Assembly (NCBI RefSeq): GCF_003171515.1 | Contig: NC_089396.1 | Span: 2,604,001-2,668,000, forward strand | DNA length: 64,000 nucleotides | Origin: Pyrenophora tritici-repentis | Taxonomy: Eukaryota > Ascomycota > Dothideomycetes > Pleosporales > Pleosporaceae | Direction of reading: 5' to 3' | Shown here: piece after piece, positions 31,827 through 43,401 of the stretch | How positions within the stretch are numbered: position 1 is the stretch's first letter | How the letters are laid out: each line of letters begins with the position of its first letter | The notes under the pieces: generated by a model | Database searches by the model: none | The model's input: only the letters and a program-made list of their open reading frames with translations | What the model was told of the DNA's origin: nothing | Position numbers and translations under genes: made by a program

Positions 31827-32553
31827 ATGTTGCTTTCACAAGGATGAGTCGCAGAACATGACCGTAAACTTTGCGGGCTTGCTCGTCCCGCACTCAAGCG
31901 AACACATACTAGATCAACGGCGCATCTCTATAGCATTGTGAGCCTTCTCACCTTCAACTTCTACTTCCATGATCAGTGCTTCGAAGTCGATGCTGTCCCT
32001 TTCACAGTGCTATACTAGCACGGCGGGCACTGTGGGCGTGAGTCTTGCCGTGACGCTCCAGCGATTGGCGGGATCAAACGCAACGCGTTGGTGCGTGATG
32101 AGTGGTTTCCACGCCATTCCTCGCGACTTCTTTCCTTGCATCGCCCGATCGTGGCACGATCAGCGCATGGATCCAGCAGCACCCCAGCGGCGGCATGCAG
32201 AGTGCGTTAGCCTACAGTATGAACTCTAACGAGACCTCATTGAAGCGCTATCGGCATGTCGCGATGGGAACAGCCAACTGATGGAGCCAAGCCAGCGGCG
32301 ACAAGCGATAAAATAACAAGCGAACCCCGCCCGCCAGTTTGCACAAGCCGTTCCGTCTCGCCCACCCTAATCCATCAAGCACAGATGCAGACATGTACAT
32401 ATGCACACGTGCAGGGTGCTGCAGAAGTAAGGCGAGCGCCAGCTCAGCCGCACGCGCTGAGGCAACCACCAGGCTGTACACCAGACACGACGACTCCTTT
32501 GGTGACCCGACCTCCATGCTCTCTCGACTTCTGCCGTGCAACGCATATACACC
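31827..32553. other. intergenic region, nothing recognised
   Basis: No domain, repeat ends or splice pattern seen. The missing part of the aldehyde dehydrogenase is not here. Confidence 0.45.
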
Positions 32554-33666
32554 ATGCCCGTCAGCGATCTTCGCTTGCTCACGGCCTCGACGGCGGCGGC
32601 GTGCGCGGCCTGTTTGCCCTGATGATCCTCGAGCGACTGATGGAGGCCGTCAACCTGGACGCGCCGCCGAAGCCGTGCGACTACTTCGATATGATCGGGC
32701 GGGACGAGCACAGGCGGGTAAGTGATCGGACGTCAGACGCAGTAAGTGTGTAGAGCGGGCTGACCCTTCAGGCTAATCGCTGTCATGCTCGGCCGGCTGA
32801 GTTATGAGCGTAGCTGACTGCATCGCCGCGTACCTGTCGCTCTCCGACCGCGTGTTCCGCAAGACACGGCACCGGGTGACGGTCAAGGGCAAGGTGCAAG
32901 GCCGCTTCGACGCGGAGGAGCCGCGGGCGGTGAAGGAGGTCGTCAGCTTGCCCGAGGATGTACTGCTCAAGGACGCGCATGAAGTTGGTTGCAAGGTGTA
33001 TGTTGATCGTGTGTGTCTAGCAGAGTGTAAGCTAACTACTACAGCTTTGTGTGCGCGACGAGCAAGGAGACCAGCGAGATGGTCTGCCTCACGAGCTACA
33101 GGACGCTACGCGGCAACAGCGACCTCCTCAACAGCGTGACGATATGGGAAGCGTGCCGAGCCATCTCGGCGGCCAAGTCCTTCTTCAATCCAATCGCGGT
33201 GAGCAGGTTTGGCGACAAGTTTGTGTACGAGGCGACAGGCGCGAACAACCCAGTGCGGGAGATGTGGGACCAGGCGCAGCTAGTGTGGGGACCAGAGCCG
33301 CTTGAGGGCAAGGTGATATGCCTGGTGTCAATCGGGACGGGGGTCTCGTCGCTCAAGCCGTTCAAGAATGACGGTTTGCACATCGACGAGACGCTGGTGG
33401 CAATCGCGACACAGACAGAGCAGACAGCAGAGAGGTTTTGGCGTGAGCGGCTGCTGCTAGACAGCACAGGGCGGTACTACCGGTTCAACGTGGATCGTGG
33501 GCTAGAGGACATTGGGCTAGAAGTGGCGAAGAAGGTCAAGGAGATGGCGGCAGCCACACGACGGTATATCGGAACGCAGGAGGTGTACAAGCAGATCCAG
33601 GCATGTGCCGGCAACATCGCGGAGAGAGCATGTTACCAACACGATGTTTGCAGCCTGCATAGCTAG
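32554..33666 (+). pseudogene. patatin-like phospholipase, several small frameshifts
   Basis: The start at 32554 reads MPVSDLRLL; one base-scale shift later the glycine-rich loop LDGGGVRGLFALMILERL appears (oxyanion hole), then CDYFDMIG. The nucleophile motif GTSTGG is encoded directly after but in another frame: one extra G in a GGGCGGG run hides it. The sequence continues LIAVMLGRL, then after another shift MSVADCIAAYLSLSDRVF. A short intron around 32993-33043 leads to the C-terminal half ending at 33666. The usual Asp-Gly of the dyad appears as YEATGANNPV, so the catalytic Asp may be missing. Known relatives are lipid acyl hydrolases. All shifts are single-base and GC-rich, so sequencing error is possible. 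Confidence 0.72.
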
Positions 33667-34120
33667 GCCGTGTGTAGATTTCGGCGAATGCCACACCATC
33701 TTTAGCCTTAAAAGCGTGCCCCGAGTGAGCCGTTTTGTAGTGCGGCCAGCGTTGACACTATCGCCGGTACTGCGCGGTGCTGTGGCTGGACGGGCGAAGC
33801 GAGGAACTCCTCAAACGGAGGATCGTGAGATGTGCGGGCAGCATCCCTCAGGGCCAGATTTCCCAAGACGAGCAGGACGTATACCGTGCATGGCGGTGCC
33901 GAGTTCTTCACAATAGCAGCAGAACACATGCATTTCGAGGGACAGATTATTCCGTACCAAGAAGGGCGCTATCCCCCCACATTCCGAGCATGCCCCTCAC
34001 GACCACGATTCGACGTTGGCGCGTCATGCTGCCGATGTCCACCAGGCGTATCAATCGCTGTTATATATTCAGAAAGCTCTGGCAGGTAACTAACAACACA
34101 CTGCTCGCCTCTATCGACAC
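33667..34120. other. intergenic region, nothing recognised
   Basis: An open plus-strand frame runs through 33780-34120 into the hydrolase start, but its composition and lack of motifs do not support it as a coding exon. The true 5' exons of the hydrolase may be degraded here. Confidence 0.4.
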
Positions 34121-34309
34121 AATGTCTGACCAGCTAGAAGTCAACTCAGAGCATCATTTCGACCACTCAGCATGGGAAACGCCTGATCCGGGCTTTTGGA
34201 CCAAGCACGACTACATTGTCGTTCGTGCCGACGAGCGCGGGCTTGGACAATCGCCCGATTTCCTAGACACCATGTCCAAAGGGACAAGCGTTCAACACCA
34301 CTGGCACAA

Positions 34310-35315
34310 CGCATGATAAACCTCGATCTGGACGACCTCATATACTATCGAAGCATACGGAGAAGCTCCTGTACCGTGCAGCACGAAAAAATCCGAAGTT
34401 GGAGTACAAAGACTTAGCGGAGGTGGCGACTATCGTGGGTGCCGATGGGACGACTTCTACAACACCTAGCAAGTCAACGCTATACAGGACCCTAAAAAGG
34501 ACAGGCTTAGGCCATTTCCGCTGCAAAAAGCGTCCAAAACTGAATCGTATAAGGGCGCGTGCCCGCCTAAGGTTCTGTAAGGAGTACCGCAACTTCCCTT
34601 GGCGCCGCCGGCCGCTCAAGTTTTCAGACGAATGCTCCGTTCAGGTGGGTTCTGGAGCCTCCGCCGAATGGTGTTTTCGATACGAAGCTGAAAAATGGAG
34701 CCACAGGATGATCACAGAGACTACAACAGCTCGTCAGCGCGCCCAGATGGTGTGGGCGGCGGTGTGGCTAGATAGAAGGGGTCACCCACAGCGGAGTGAA
34801 TTGATCATTATGGAGAGGGACCCCAATGCAGCAAAAGGTGGCTACTCCGGTCAAAGTTACATCCAAACGCTTCGGCGAGGACTACTACCTCACTGGCGAC
34901 GGTCTCAGCTGTTCATGCACGTTAATGCTCCTATCCATAGGGCTCGTGTAGTGGCGGAGTTTATGAGAGTGAAGGACATCCGGCCGATTGAATGGCCAGC
35001 CTATTCACCAGATCTTAACCCTATCGAACACTTGTGGTGGGTGCTAAAAAAGCGAGTTCACGCCTATTATCCGCAGTACAGCCGCTTAGATCACACCGCT
35101 GAGCAGTGGGAGGCATTTTGTGAGGTTCTGAAAAAGTGTTGGCGTGAAATACCCAGCCCGCTGATCACGCGACTCATTGGCTCTATGCCACGACGTATAG
35201 CTGCCTGTACAAAAGCTGGTGGGTGGCAAACAAAGTATTAAGCTATTTGGATTATTTTGCAGTTTCAAAAACTAAAAAATATGTAAATTTGGGTGCGTTG
35301 TGGCCACAATAAACA
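34310..35315 (+). mobile_element. Tc1/mariner-like transposon, N-terminally truncated
   Basis: Coding from about 34316 reads DKPRSGRPHILSKHTEKLLY and then, from 34399 to 35241, the catalytic domain: KFSDECSVQVG (first Asp), LFMHVNAPIHRA (second block) and SPDLNPIEHLWWVLKKRVH (Glu). The second block normally has an Asp before NAP; here it is Val. The N-terminal DNA-binding part is missing, and only a weak CACAACGCA similarity joins the two ends (near 34296 and 35300). It interrupts the CocE-like gene and is very probably inactive. Confidence 0.78.
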
Positions 35316-36231
35316 TTTGTTGTGGTGGGGAATGCTAGGCCTCGGCTCGTTGGCGCGCGAAACTTTTGACCTAGTACTGTATCGAAGTGCCGCTTCTTTC
35401 AGTCGGAAATTGGGGAGGCATCTTGCTTCACCTTCGTGGCAATATCGAGGGCTGTACACATGCAGGCTCGGAGTTCAAGTACTTGAGAATGATCACAGGA
35501 CGACATGGTCTACCTTTCTTGTATAAGGAAGAAGTCGAGATTCAGCGTAGCTTCCTCGATGCGTTCCTCAAAAGTGACGATCGTGTGGGCTGGTCTGTCA
35601 AGGGCAAACTCCCACCAGTTGATATCGTTTTGAGGAAAGGCGACGTGGGTTTTGACAATGCCGAGAAGGAGAAAGCGTACAAGAGGCGTACTGAGAACGA
35701 GTGGCTCATCGCGCGTACACGATACACCAAGTTCTATCTCACACCTTCTCAGTCACTTACTCAGATCCAACCTATCACAAACCGCCCATAAAAGCTATCT
35801 TACGAAGCGCTCGGTACTCTTGACAACCCCAAGCTTCTCCAGTTCACGACTGCGCCCTTCGACGAAGAAATCGAAATTACCGGCCACATCGTCGCACACC
35901 TTAACGTCTCCCTCTCTCCATACGCCACTGGTGCTACCCCTTCAGATATTGATCTCTTCCTCACACTCCGTTACATCTCTCCAGAGGGCAAAGAAGTGCA
36001 CTATACCGGTACCGCAGGCGATCCTATACCTCTTGTGAAAGGCTGGCTACGTGTCAGTTTCCGCAACACGAATCCCAACCACCCTAAGCATCGCGAATAC
36101 CTACCCTGGCGCGACTACTTCAGCACTGATGTACGGCCTGTCATTCCAGGTGATATCTATTCAGTTGATGTCGAAGTATGCCCAACCAATGTAGTGGTTG
36201 AGAAGGGGAGCAAGATCGTGTTCGAGGTTAG

Positions 36232-36393
36232 CACAGTCCGCAACAATCAATTAAGTGGGTCCTAGAAGGTTCAGATTGGATTGATTGATTACCGCTTTAA
36301 GCCTAGTAGTTACCTATAGGAGTTTAAGCCCTACCTAGATAGGTAAGTGGGTCTAGGAGAGTGACCGGATTGAATTGATTGTTGCGGAGTCTA
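36232..36393. mobile_element. 162-bp hAT-type MITE, copy 2 (in CocE-like gene)
   Basis: Same length and nearly the same sequence as 14235-14396, with the same ends, flanked by its own 8-bp duplication GAGGTTAG (36224-36231 and 36394-36401). Leaving out the MITE and one duplication restores the hydrolase frame across FEVSSGDTQG, so it landed in a coding exon. Confidence 0.93.
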
Positions 36394-36888
36394 GAGGTTA
36401 GTAGTGGGGACACACAGGGAAGTGGGATCTTCCAGCACAATCACCCTCAAGATGGGAGTGAGGAAGTGTTTGCTGGGTTCAATCATTTGCACTTCGGCGA
36501 GAAGTTTGTCAATTACGTCACGTTGCCGATTGTACCGCCGAAATGAGTTTGGGGAATACAGGAGGACACGACAGCATTTCATTGCGTTGAAGATATTTCT
36601 GGTGGCTCTAAAACCTACATAGAGCATACAGACGTTCTTCAACCACATGCGACTCATACGATGTATCAGTAACGTGCTCCGGCAACTTCTACAATTGAGA
36701 CCTAAATTTGACAGATTCCAGTTTTGGTGATCAATTATGAGTCTTGAGACTTTCTAAGTGTCTTCAATTGCGTACGAGCAGCCTTTGGTCACTGAGCACA
36801 ATAACAAGTAAAAAAACAAGAATGGAATAGGACAGATTCTATGAGTATTGCGCCAGTATTTTACGAACATTGACTTAAGATTCAGAAA

Positions 36889-37761
36889 TCACGCCGTCTG
36901 TGCCCACTTTCCAATGGTGAACTGGCTATTACACATGTTCACTAGTTCCCAATCCTCTGCCCCAAGCACGCACTCATCACCTTCCCTCTTGCTTACATCC
37001 ACCGCGCCCGCCACAAAACACGCCGCCATATAATGATCATCTGTTGCATGCGCATCCCTAAACATGGGGTGCTTCATCTATCTTGTGATACCCCTTGTCA
37101 GCGCCCCCTTCTTGACCCCATCTCTGCAGTTTCGTACGAAGACGTCTTCCACACTTTGTCGAAATTCGAGCATTGGAGCCTCAGGTGGGTAAGGCTGTGC
37201 GAGGTTGTCTGAATACTTGAGCATCTGACCCCAGTGGTTGCGGTATAGGTTGTGTACTGCGCCGCCGGTTCCGATGATGAGGTATCCTTGGTCGCGGAAG
37301 GGTGCGAGGATCTGCCCAACACGGGCATGAAGATGTGGATCGAAATGTGAGTTCATGCCGATGATTTTCGTGGGTGGGCACCTCTCTGGGAACATTCGTA
37401 TCAAGATGAGATATGTGTCGTGAATCCAGTCAAATGACTCATTTGGTCGCACGTCCAGGCCTCCTTCTTTTAGTGCTTGTATGCGTTTTTTGCCAGTTTC
37501 GAGGTCGGGATTTAACTCGTAGTCCACGTATTTCCTCGGGTGAACGTACGCGACAGGCGACTTGGCGGGCTTGGGGTTCATTGATACATTGATCCGGTTT
37601 GTACCTCGTGCGTCCCAGTGCGCGCCCATCATGATGACCCCCTTGAAGCCGTGGTGATTCGCTTCATCACCGCAGGCTTTCCAATAGTCAGCGGAGCGCG
37701 ACACTTCGCCCAGCATCATCGTAGAGCCATGGGAAAAGAGATGGATAGGTGGTGTGGTCAT
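36889..37761 (-). pseudogene. LigB/DODA-type extradiol dioxygenase with in-frame stop
   Basis: The start at 37761 gives MTTPPIHLFSHGSTMMLGE. Family landmarks follow: the His of FSHGS, GAHWD, the His of DWIHDTYL, and the C-terminal GTGGAVHNLYRNHW. These are the iron-ligand and catalytic histidines of class III ring-cleaving dioxygenases such as DOPA 4,5-dioxygenase. A TAG at 37078-37080 stops the frame after TRGITR, but the same frame continues at once with MKHPMFRDAHATDDHYMAA, the normal family C-terminus, and ends at 36889. About five codons including the stop look inserted relative to the family pattern as I know it. The product would lack its last 60 residues. The long open stretch upstream of 37761 looks non-coding. 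Confidence 0.82.
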
Positions 37762-38200
37762 CTTGACGAGACTATATCTGAGTGGTTCAGGATCTTGCTG
37801 ATTGAGGATGGCCCTAATATGCCGATCTGTGCAGATTGCACTCCCATACGTGTCTGAGGATCGTTCGCGATTGACTATGTTATCTTGATCGGGTTGAACC
37901 AAACTAGTAACAGGGCTTCGCAGTGCTGGTTGATCCAGGAACGGACGTGGGGAACATCGCTCGATTTTTGCACCGTCCGGGATCGCAATTGCATCGATAT
38001 TTGCCTCACGTTGTGGAGGAGTATCTTTAGGGATGCTGGACAGATTCCTATCAATTGGACTGGGCGATGGAAATAGCTTATTGGCGATTGGAAATGGTGA
38101 GTTGAGTTGTGGTCGATGCAAGGCGAGCCCCACTGATCGTGGCTCAGTGGTTTTCGCGCCATCCGTTGGCAATGTCATAGGAGATACATTGCTGCGAGCT

Positions 38201-38670
38201 TCAAGACTCTTTGGATCCTGGCGAGCGAGAGTAGGACTGGCGGATTCCTTGATAACTCCCACCACGGACTGTTCTGCGCAGTGCGCACGTCGCCCAGAAT
38301 AAGACAAGATCACTGCCAGGCCGCAAGTAAGATCTGACTATGCCATTTTGATCGACGAGAGCGTCTCTATGTTTGAGCCGGAAGTTGATTACTTGGTGTG
38401 ATTTCAAATATGCTTCTTGGACCGTCTGTATGGGCATCTTCTGTATATATGTCAATGAGGTGTCGGCTTCAAGAACGCTTTGTGGAGCATGAGACTGTAG
38501 ACATAAGTGATACATACCTCATGACCAATCATCCAAATGAAGTCTCTCTCTTCAAGGGATGACTCTGGAGGTTTCTCGTGGTGGAGCACCCCGATCCAGC
38601 ACCGGTTAGGCTTCAACGTCTGCTTAGGAATGGCCACGATGGCCTTTTGCTGGAAATCATCCCAATTCAT
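38201..38670 (-). CDS. hypothetical small protein, two exons
   Basis: The start at 38670 gives MNWDDFQQKAIVAIPKQTLK and continues to IWMIGHE. A 77-bp intron (38517-38441) with GTATGT and CAG borders joins in frame to KMPIQTVQEAYLKSH and on to a stop at 38201, 130 residues in all. No family is recognised. There is no signal peptide or membrane segment. It lies upstream of the dioxygenase on the same strand. The splice sites are good, but the reading is short, so it could also be a remnant of a longer gene. Confidence 0.4.
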
Positions 38671-39388
38671 TGTTGTGCATTATAAAATGTCGCTGCCGTC
38701 ATATGCAAGGTAGTTGCGCATAGAATGGAATCGTACCGTCGGTCGCGGACATAACTCTGGCACGTGCAAGGAGAATTGGAGGGAGGGTATTCCTTTATAT
38801 TAAAGTCAAATCGCCGCCGTCAAGACTGAAAGCGCTCGTGACAAGATATAATCGCTTCAAAGTCAGCGTAGGGTTGCCTCATTATCTTACCGTCACCCGC
38901 AAGAACCGCGGCAAAATTTGTGGAATGAAACCTGACGCTGTCTTCTAGTGGCTTACATGGTCGATTTCAGCTTCTTACACAGCACACAAAAGTCTTACTA
39001 TGGACTTTGTGGCGCTAAGCGCAGACATTACAGTCGCTAGCGAGTGCAGCTTTACCCTGCAGGCAGCAACACAAGAATGGACCAGCATCTTGGTACCAGG
39101 CTCAGCCGTACACTTCGTGTCATCCTATGGATTTTCACATGCTTTCAAAGCAGGAGTCAGATGCATTCTATCAACCTCAGCTTGGCAATGACAGGAGCCA
39201 CAGCCACCGCACCCTCTCAGCCCAATCCATAAGCCAGTGGAGGGCTGTCACTACCTTCATCGCATCAAAGCACGACCTTGTGCTTCCAACGTCAATCTGC
39301 TCCCAGATGGTCATTTCTGGTCGTTTTTCGAGACAATCAATAAGTGCTAGTCGTGGCCCTGGGCGATCAGGAGCGGAAGAGAGGGTCA
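38671..39388. other. intergenic region, nothing firmly recognised
   Basis: One 63-codon plus-strand reading from 39000 (MDFVALSADITVASE) has no family match and no supporting splice signals. The hAT C target site CTGCCCGG closes the region at 39389-39396. Confidence 0.4.
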
Positions 39389-39396
39389 CTGCCCGG

Positions 39397-42300
39397 CAAG
39401 GTTGTCAGTAATCAATATCTCATCAATATTGTTGTTTGATTTGTTTGATTCGGAGCCAACCAACTAACCAACAGTTAGCCACTGTATTTCTGTCAATCAA
39501 TCAACCAATCTTGAGAACAAAATGTTGATAGGATTGGTGTTGTTTGATAGTAAGCGAGGGAGGGGGATACCTAGGTGAGGCCTCTGGGATAGCTGCTCAA
39601 CGACGAATTCTTAGTGTTGGATCTTGCTTACTAAGCCTACTCGCGTGTAAGTTATATGACCTAGGTTCCATCCCATCTCTCACTCACTCCAGGCTAGTAC
39701 GTACGAGGCTTAGCGCCCACAACGCTAGCTGGCAGAGACATAGATCTCAATTCCTGTAGCACAATACACAACACGATTCACACATGTTCTATTCCTAGTG
39801 CTACTGACATCAGGCTTATAACATTTAACAACACCTTACTTTCTCGCGGCTCCGGCTTACTTTTAGCCTTATCCATGCCCTCTATACCAGCAAAACGCAA
39901 GCCCGAGGCTGCCGAAGAAGCTGATACTCCCTTCAAGCGAGCACAACGTACGCGCAAACCTACGCTCAAAGCGCTGTTGGGTGACGGCAGCCAGCCAACC
40001 CAGCCGATAGAGCTGCCAGAAAGTACGCCGGATCCGCCTACAGAGCCGCCTACACAAGTTATCGAGCCGCCCACACGGGCTATTGAACCGCCATGTAAGC
40101 CTGTACAACAACCCGAGGAGCGCCCTCGGCGGGCATCACCACTGCCTATTTTGGCTGCCTCACAAGCCTCTCGGCTCACTGATGAGCCAGCCTGGGAGTC
40201 GCAGTTAATGTTTGATAAGCCAGAGGACTCTATTGTACAGCCTTTAGCTTTCTCTAGCGCTGCCACTGAGGCTTCGGTGGAGGAGGATAGCGCTGTGAGC
40301 GTCGATTTTCGCGACTTTGAGGGCGTCGATTGGTCGCGATTAAAGGGGTTTGTCGCGCCGCTGAGCACTCCACGAGGCAAGGCAAGCTGGATTTTTCAAC
40401 ACGGCTGGCGTGTCTGGAAGGAGGGTACTCACCACCCAGATGAGTTGTACTTTGTGTGCAAGTACTGTCATATTCATAAGCTACCTAATGGTGTACACCG
40501 AGTAACGAAGTCAACCACTGCCGCCAACGGGCACCTCCAGCTTGATAAACCTGGTCATCGGCTCAGCAAAGATGGTCCAATCCTAAGCAAACCTCTCCGC
40601 AAACATGGACAACAATCACTTCGTCAGGCAGCTCTAAGCGGTGTCAAATTTAGTCTAGAGGCGTACAAGACTATAGGAAACTTCGACGTACAAGAATTTC
40701 GGCAGGCAGCTGCGCTCTGGCTGGTCGACAACAACAGACCACTCCGCGAGTTTGAGACGCCGGCTTTTCGCAAGATGATCAGGCTTGCTAATCCTGAGGC
40801 AGAGGCGGCGTTATGGAGGTCTCATAACAGCGTGTCAGCGTTCGTGATGAGGTTGTACAGTTGGCTACGGCCTCAGGTGGTGCGCGCGTTGGCTGAAGCC
40901 GAGAGCAAGGTACATATAAGCTTCGATGGGTGGACGACAAAAGGCGGCAAACGTGGCTTCTTTTCTGTAGTTGCTCACTACGCCAACAGTAAGGGCGCGA
41001 TAGTTGACCTACCCATCGCGCTGCCGCAGCTGGTGGGTGCCCACACTGGTGAGGCGATAGCTGACGCTGTAACCAAAATCCTGCAATCCTTCAGCATTAA
41101 TCGCAGCAAACTCGGCTACTTTGTGCTCGATAACGCTTACAATAACGACACCGCTGTTAACAAACTCGCCGCGATGTACCACTTTTCTGCCTCCGATCGC
41201 CGCCTCCGCTGCGCTTGCCACATACTTAACCTTGTTGGCCAAACGATTATGTTCGGGAGGGATGCTGACGCGTATAACAACGCCCTGGAGAACACAAAGA
41301 TGGAGGATTTTTACATGAAGGAGTGGCGGAAAGAAGGACCGCTTGGCGTGTATCTTGATATTATCAACTACATCAACACGCCGAAGCAGTGGAGTATTTT
41401 TGAAGATTGCCAACGCGAGGCAGTTAACAGCATGCCCACAGGCGCCAGCGGCGGCACTCGCGAGCCAATTAAGCCGTGTGTTACACGTTGGAACAGCTAT
41501 TACGACTGCTTTAAGCGCGGAGTTCAGCTCCAACAAGCTATCAACGCATACGCCACGTACCACATTCGCGAGACTGAACAGGCTGACGAACAGGCAGCTA
41601 TTAGAGGAAACAAGCTGCCTGATGTGCCGCGGTGGATGAGGTCAGACGGCCTTACGGCGGCTGACTGGGCGGTGATTACTGAGTACATGGCGATACTGCA
41701 GCCGCTCAAGTTTGCTACAGATCGCCTCCAAGGCCGCGGCAAGTGTGGCCGTTTTGGCGCACTCTACGAGGTCATCCCAGTATTTGAGAGTGTGATAACT
41801 GAGCTGGATGCACGCCTTCGGCCATACGAATCGGTCAACCACGAGCCATCTGAGGCGCCCGAAGATCACATCCCGATCAACCTGCGAGCCGCGAGGCGAA
41901 AAGCGAGCAATTACTTTACTAAGATCCTCCAAAGTCCCATTTACTACGCAGCTACGGCACTACATCCACGATATAAAACATACTCTAAGCGCTTCTGGCG
42001 CGACAAACCTACACAATTGAGCACCGCGCACGCGAAGTTTCTGCGGGTTTGGGCTGCCTACAAGCCTGCCGCTGCTGCCACAACACCAACCCCTGCGCCA
42101 AAACCTACCATGAGCAGCTTTGACGACGCTATCGACGCTATACTAGATGAGGACGGCGAGCATACATTGGAGGTGGAGGATGAGTACGATAGCTGGTTAA
42201 AGAGCCTATGTGGACGTCTGATCAACACAAGGAGGGTCCAACAGCTGTACAGTACTGGTTATCGTTGAAGCCGAAGTATCCACATCTTTCACGATTGGCG

Positions 42301-42721
42301 ATCGACGTGTTGACTATACCCGCCTCCAGCTCTGATTGTGAGCGCGTTTTTGCGGGAACTGGCGATATAATTGAGCCACAAAGGCGGAAAATTGGCGCGC
42401 AGTTACTGGCTGCTTTGGTGTGCTTGCAACGGTGGACTCGTGCAGGTTTTACAACACCAAGCACGACAACAGCAGCAAAGCATACTGATGAGGAGCTCAC
42501 GGAAGAGTTTGCGATAGGAACGTGGGAAGAGCCGCCTGCAGAATTGTCATAGAAACGTCCCTTCAGAACCTTAAGTCTATCAATATTCAATCAATCAACC
42601 AACCAAAAATTGGCTCTTCAGTCTCATCAACTCAAACAAACAAACTGTAGCCCTAAGAAATGAGCCAGTCAATCAACATCTACGCCTCAAATGTTGGTTG
42701 TTTTGTTTGTTGACTTCTCTG
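39397..42721 (+). mobile_element. hAT family C, nearly intact
   Basis: A 3325-bp element flanked by the perfect 8-bp duplication CTGCCCGG (39389-39396 and 42722-42729). The ends are imperfect inverted repeats (CAAGGTTGTCA left; CAGAGAAGTCAACAAAC right, reverse complement). Both subterminal regions are rich in CAATCAAC/GTTTGTTTG units. A single transposase gene lies on the plus strand. Confidence 0.92.
39875..42552 (+). pseudogene. hAT family C transposase with one late frameshift
   Basis: From MPSIPAKRKPEAAEEAD the frame is open for almost 800 codons: a Pro/Glu-rich N-terminus, a zinc-finger-like VCKYCHIHK with a later His pair (about residue 190-230), the catalytic region with ISFDGWTTKGG, VLDNAYNNDTA and the RCACHILNLVGQ block. 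Near 42195-42215 the frame shifts by one base. The other frame carries the C-terminal dimerisation domain (QYWLSLKPKYP, then LTIPASSSDCERVFAGTGD) to a stop at 42552. Without that shift the protein would be about 890 residues. It is related to the A transposase, but the ends differ. Confidence 0.9.
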
Positions 42722-43401
42722 CTGCCCGGTACTATTGCCGCAGATCAGGGCGAGGCGTTTCAATTACGCGTCCGTCCATATCGCGATCTGGGGTTTGCCG
42801 TCCGTCCATGACTTCATAGGGCCTTTGGTCTCAATGTTGATTGCGATGGGATTGTGACGCGCCCGAGTCGTGTGGTCCTAGGACTTTATAGATGCGCCTG
42901 GAAGCAAACGGAGGCACCGCCAGGCTTACTTGGTAGCCGAGCTCGGGTTGAGCGCGACAACGTAGTCAACGACGCGGCCGGGAAGAATGGAGCGCGCAAA
43001 CGATGCGCGTAAACGATGCGCGTTCAATTCGGGCCGTTCTCCTACATCATTGAGTGCATGACTGCCTAGGGGGACGACATGGACTTACACATTATGAATG
43101 TCGAGCGGCTGTCGGTGCTTAGACGTGTTGCGTGCGAGTTTGAGGAGCGGATGCTGGACTTCAGAGTTCCATTCATCCTCGGAGACGCCCGATCCATGAT
43201 CGTACTGTCGTGCGGTCTCTACAATGTCCCGTATCTGCGTTGTCGAAGGCATTGAACCGAGCAAACAGCGCTGCTCCCGGTCGTTTGCCCAAGAATACTG
43301 AAACCGCATCCTATCTATTAGTGGCAGGGCGGAAACAACCGCATTGATGTCATCGTACCCCAAGATTCCAATGCCATCTGCAAACCGCTGAGTCGCCCTG
43401 C

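Larger units (their letters stand above)
34121..36546 (+). pseudogene. CocE/NonD-type hydrolase (X-Pro dipeptidyl-peptidase family), deleted and interrupted
   Basis: The first block (34121-34290) reads HFDHSAWETPDPGFWTKHDY then VVRADERGLGQSPDFLDTMS, an N-terminal hallmark of the family. A mariner-like transposon follows. Coding resumes near 35386 at PLLSVGNWGG, so roughly 170 residues, including the expected nucleophile-elbow Ser region, are missing. The frame then runs through SEFKYLRMITGRHGLP, meets an in-frame TAA at 35789-35791, and continues through the jelly-roll domain (LSYEALGTLDNPKLLQFTTA, FLTLRYISPEGKEV) to 36231. The 162-bp MITE interrupts here; SSGDTQGSGIF onward to the stop at 36546 is the proper C-terminus. 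Such enzymes hydrolyse esters or amides. Confidence 0.8.

Noticed and set aside
32256..32553. N-terminal extension of the patatin-like gene
   Set aside because: Arg/His-rich reading without resemblance; the methionine at 32554 directly precedes the conserved DLRLL start.
33777..34120. Open plus-strand frame before the CocE-like block
   Set aside because: No motif, odd composition (Arg/Ser-rich) and no continuity with the hydrolase fold.
37762..38313. A 184-codon N-terminal extension of the dioxygenase
   Set aside because: It has no family resemblance, while MTTPPIHLFSHGS at 37761 is the normal start.
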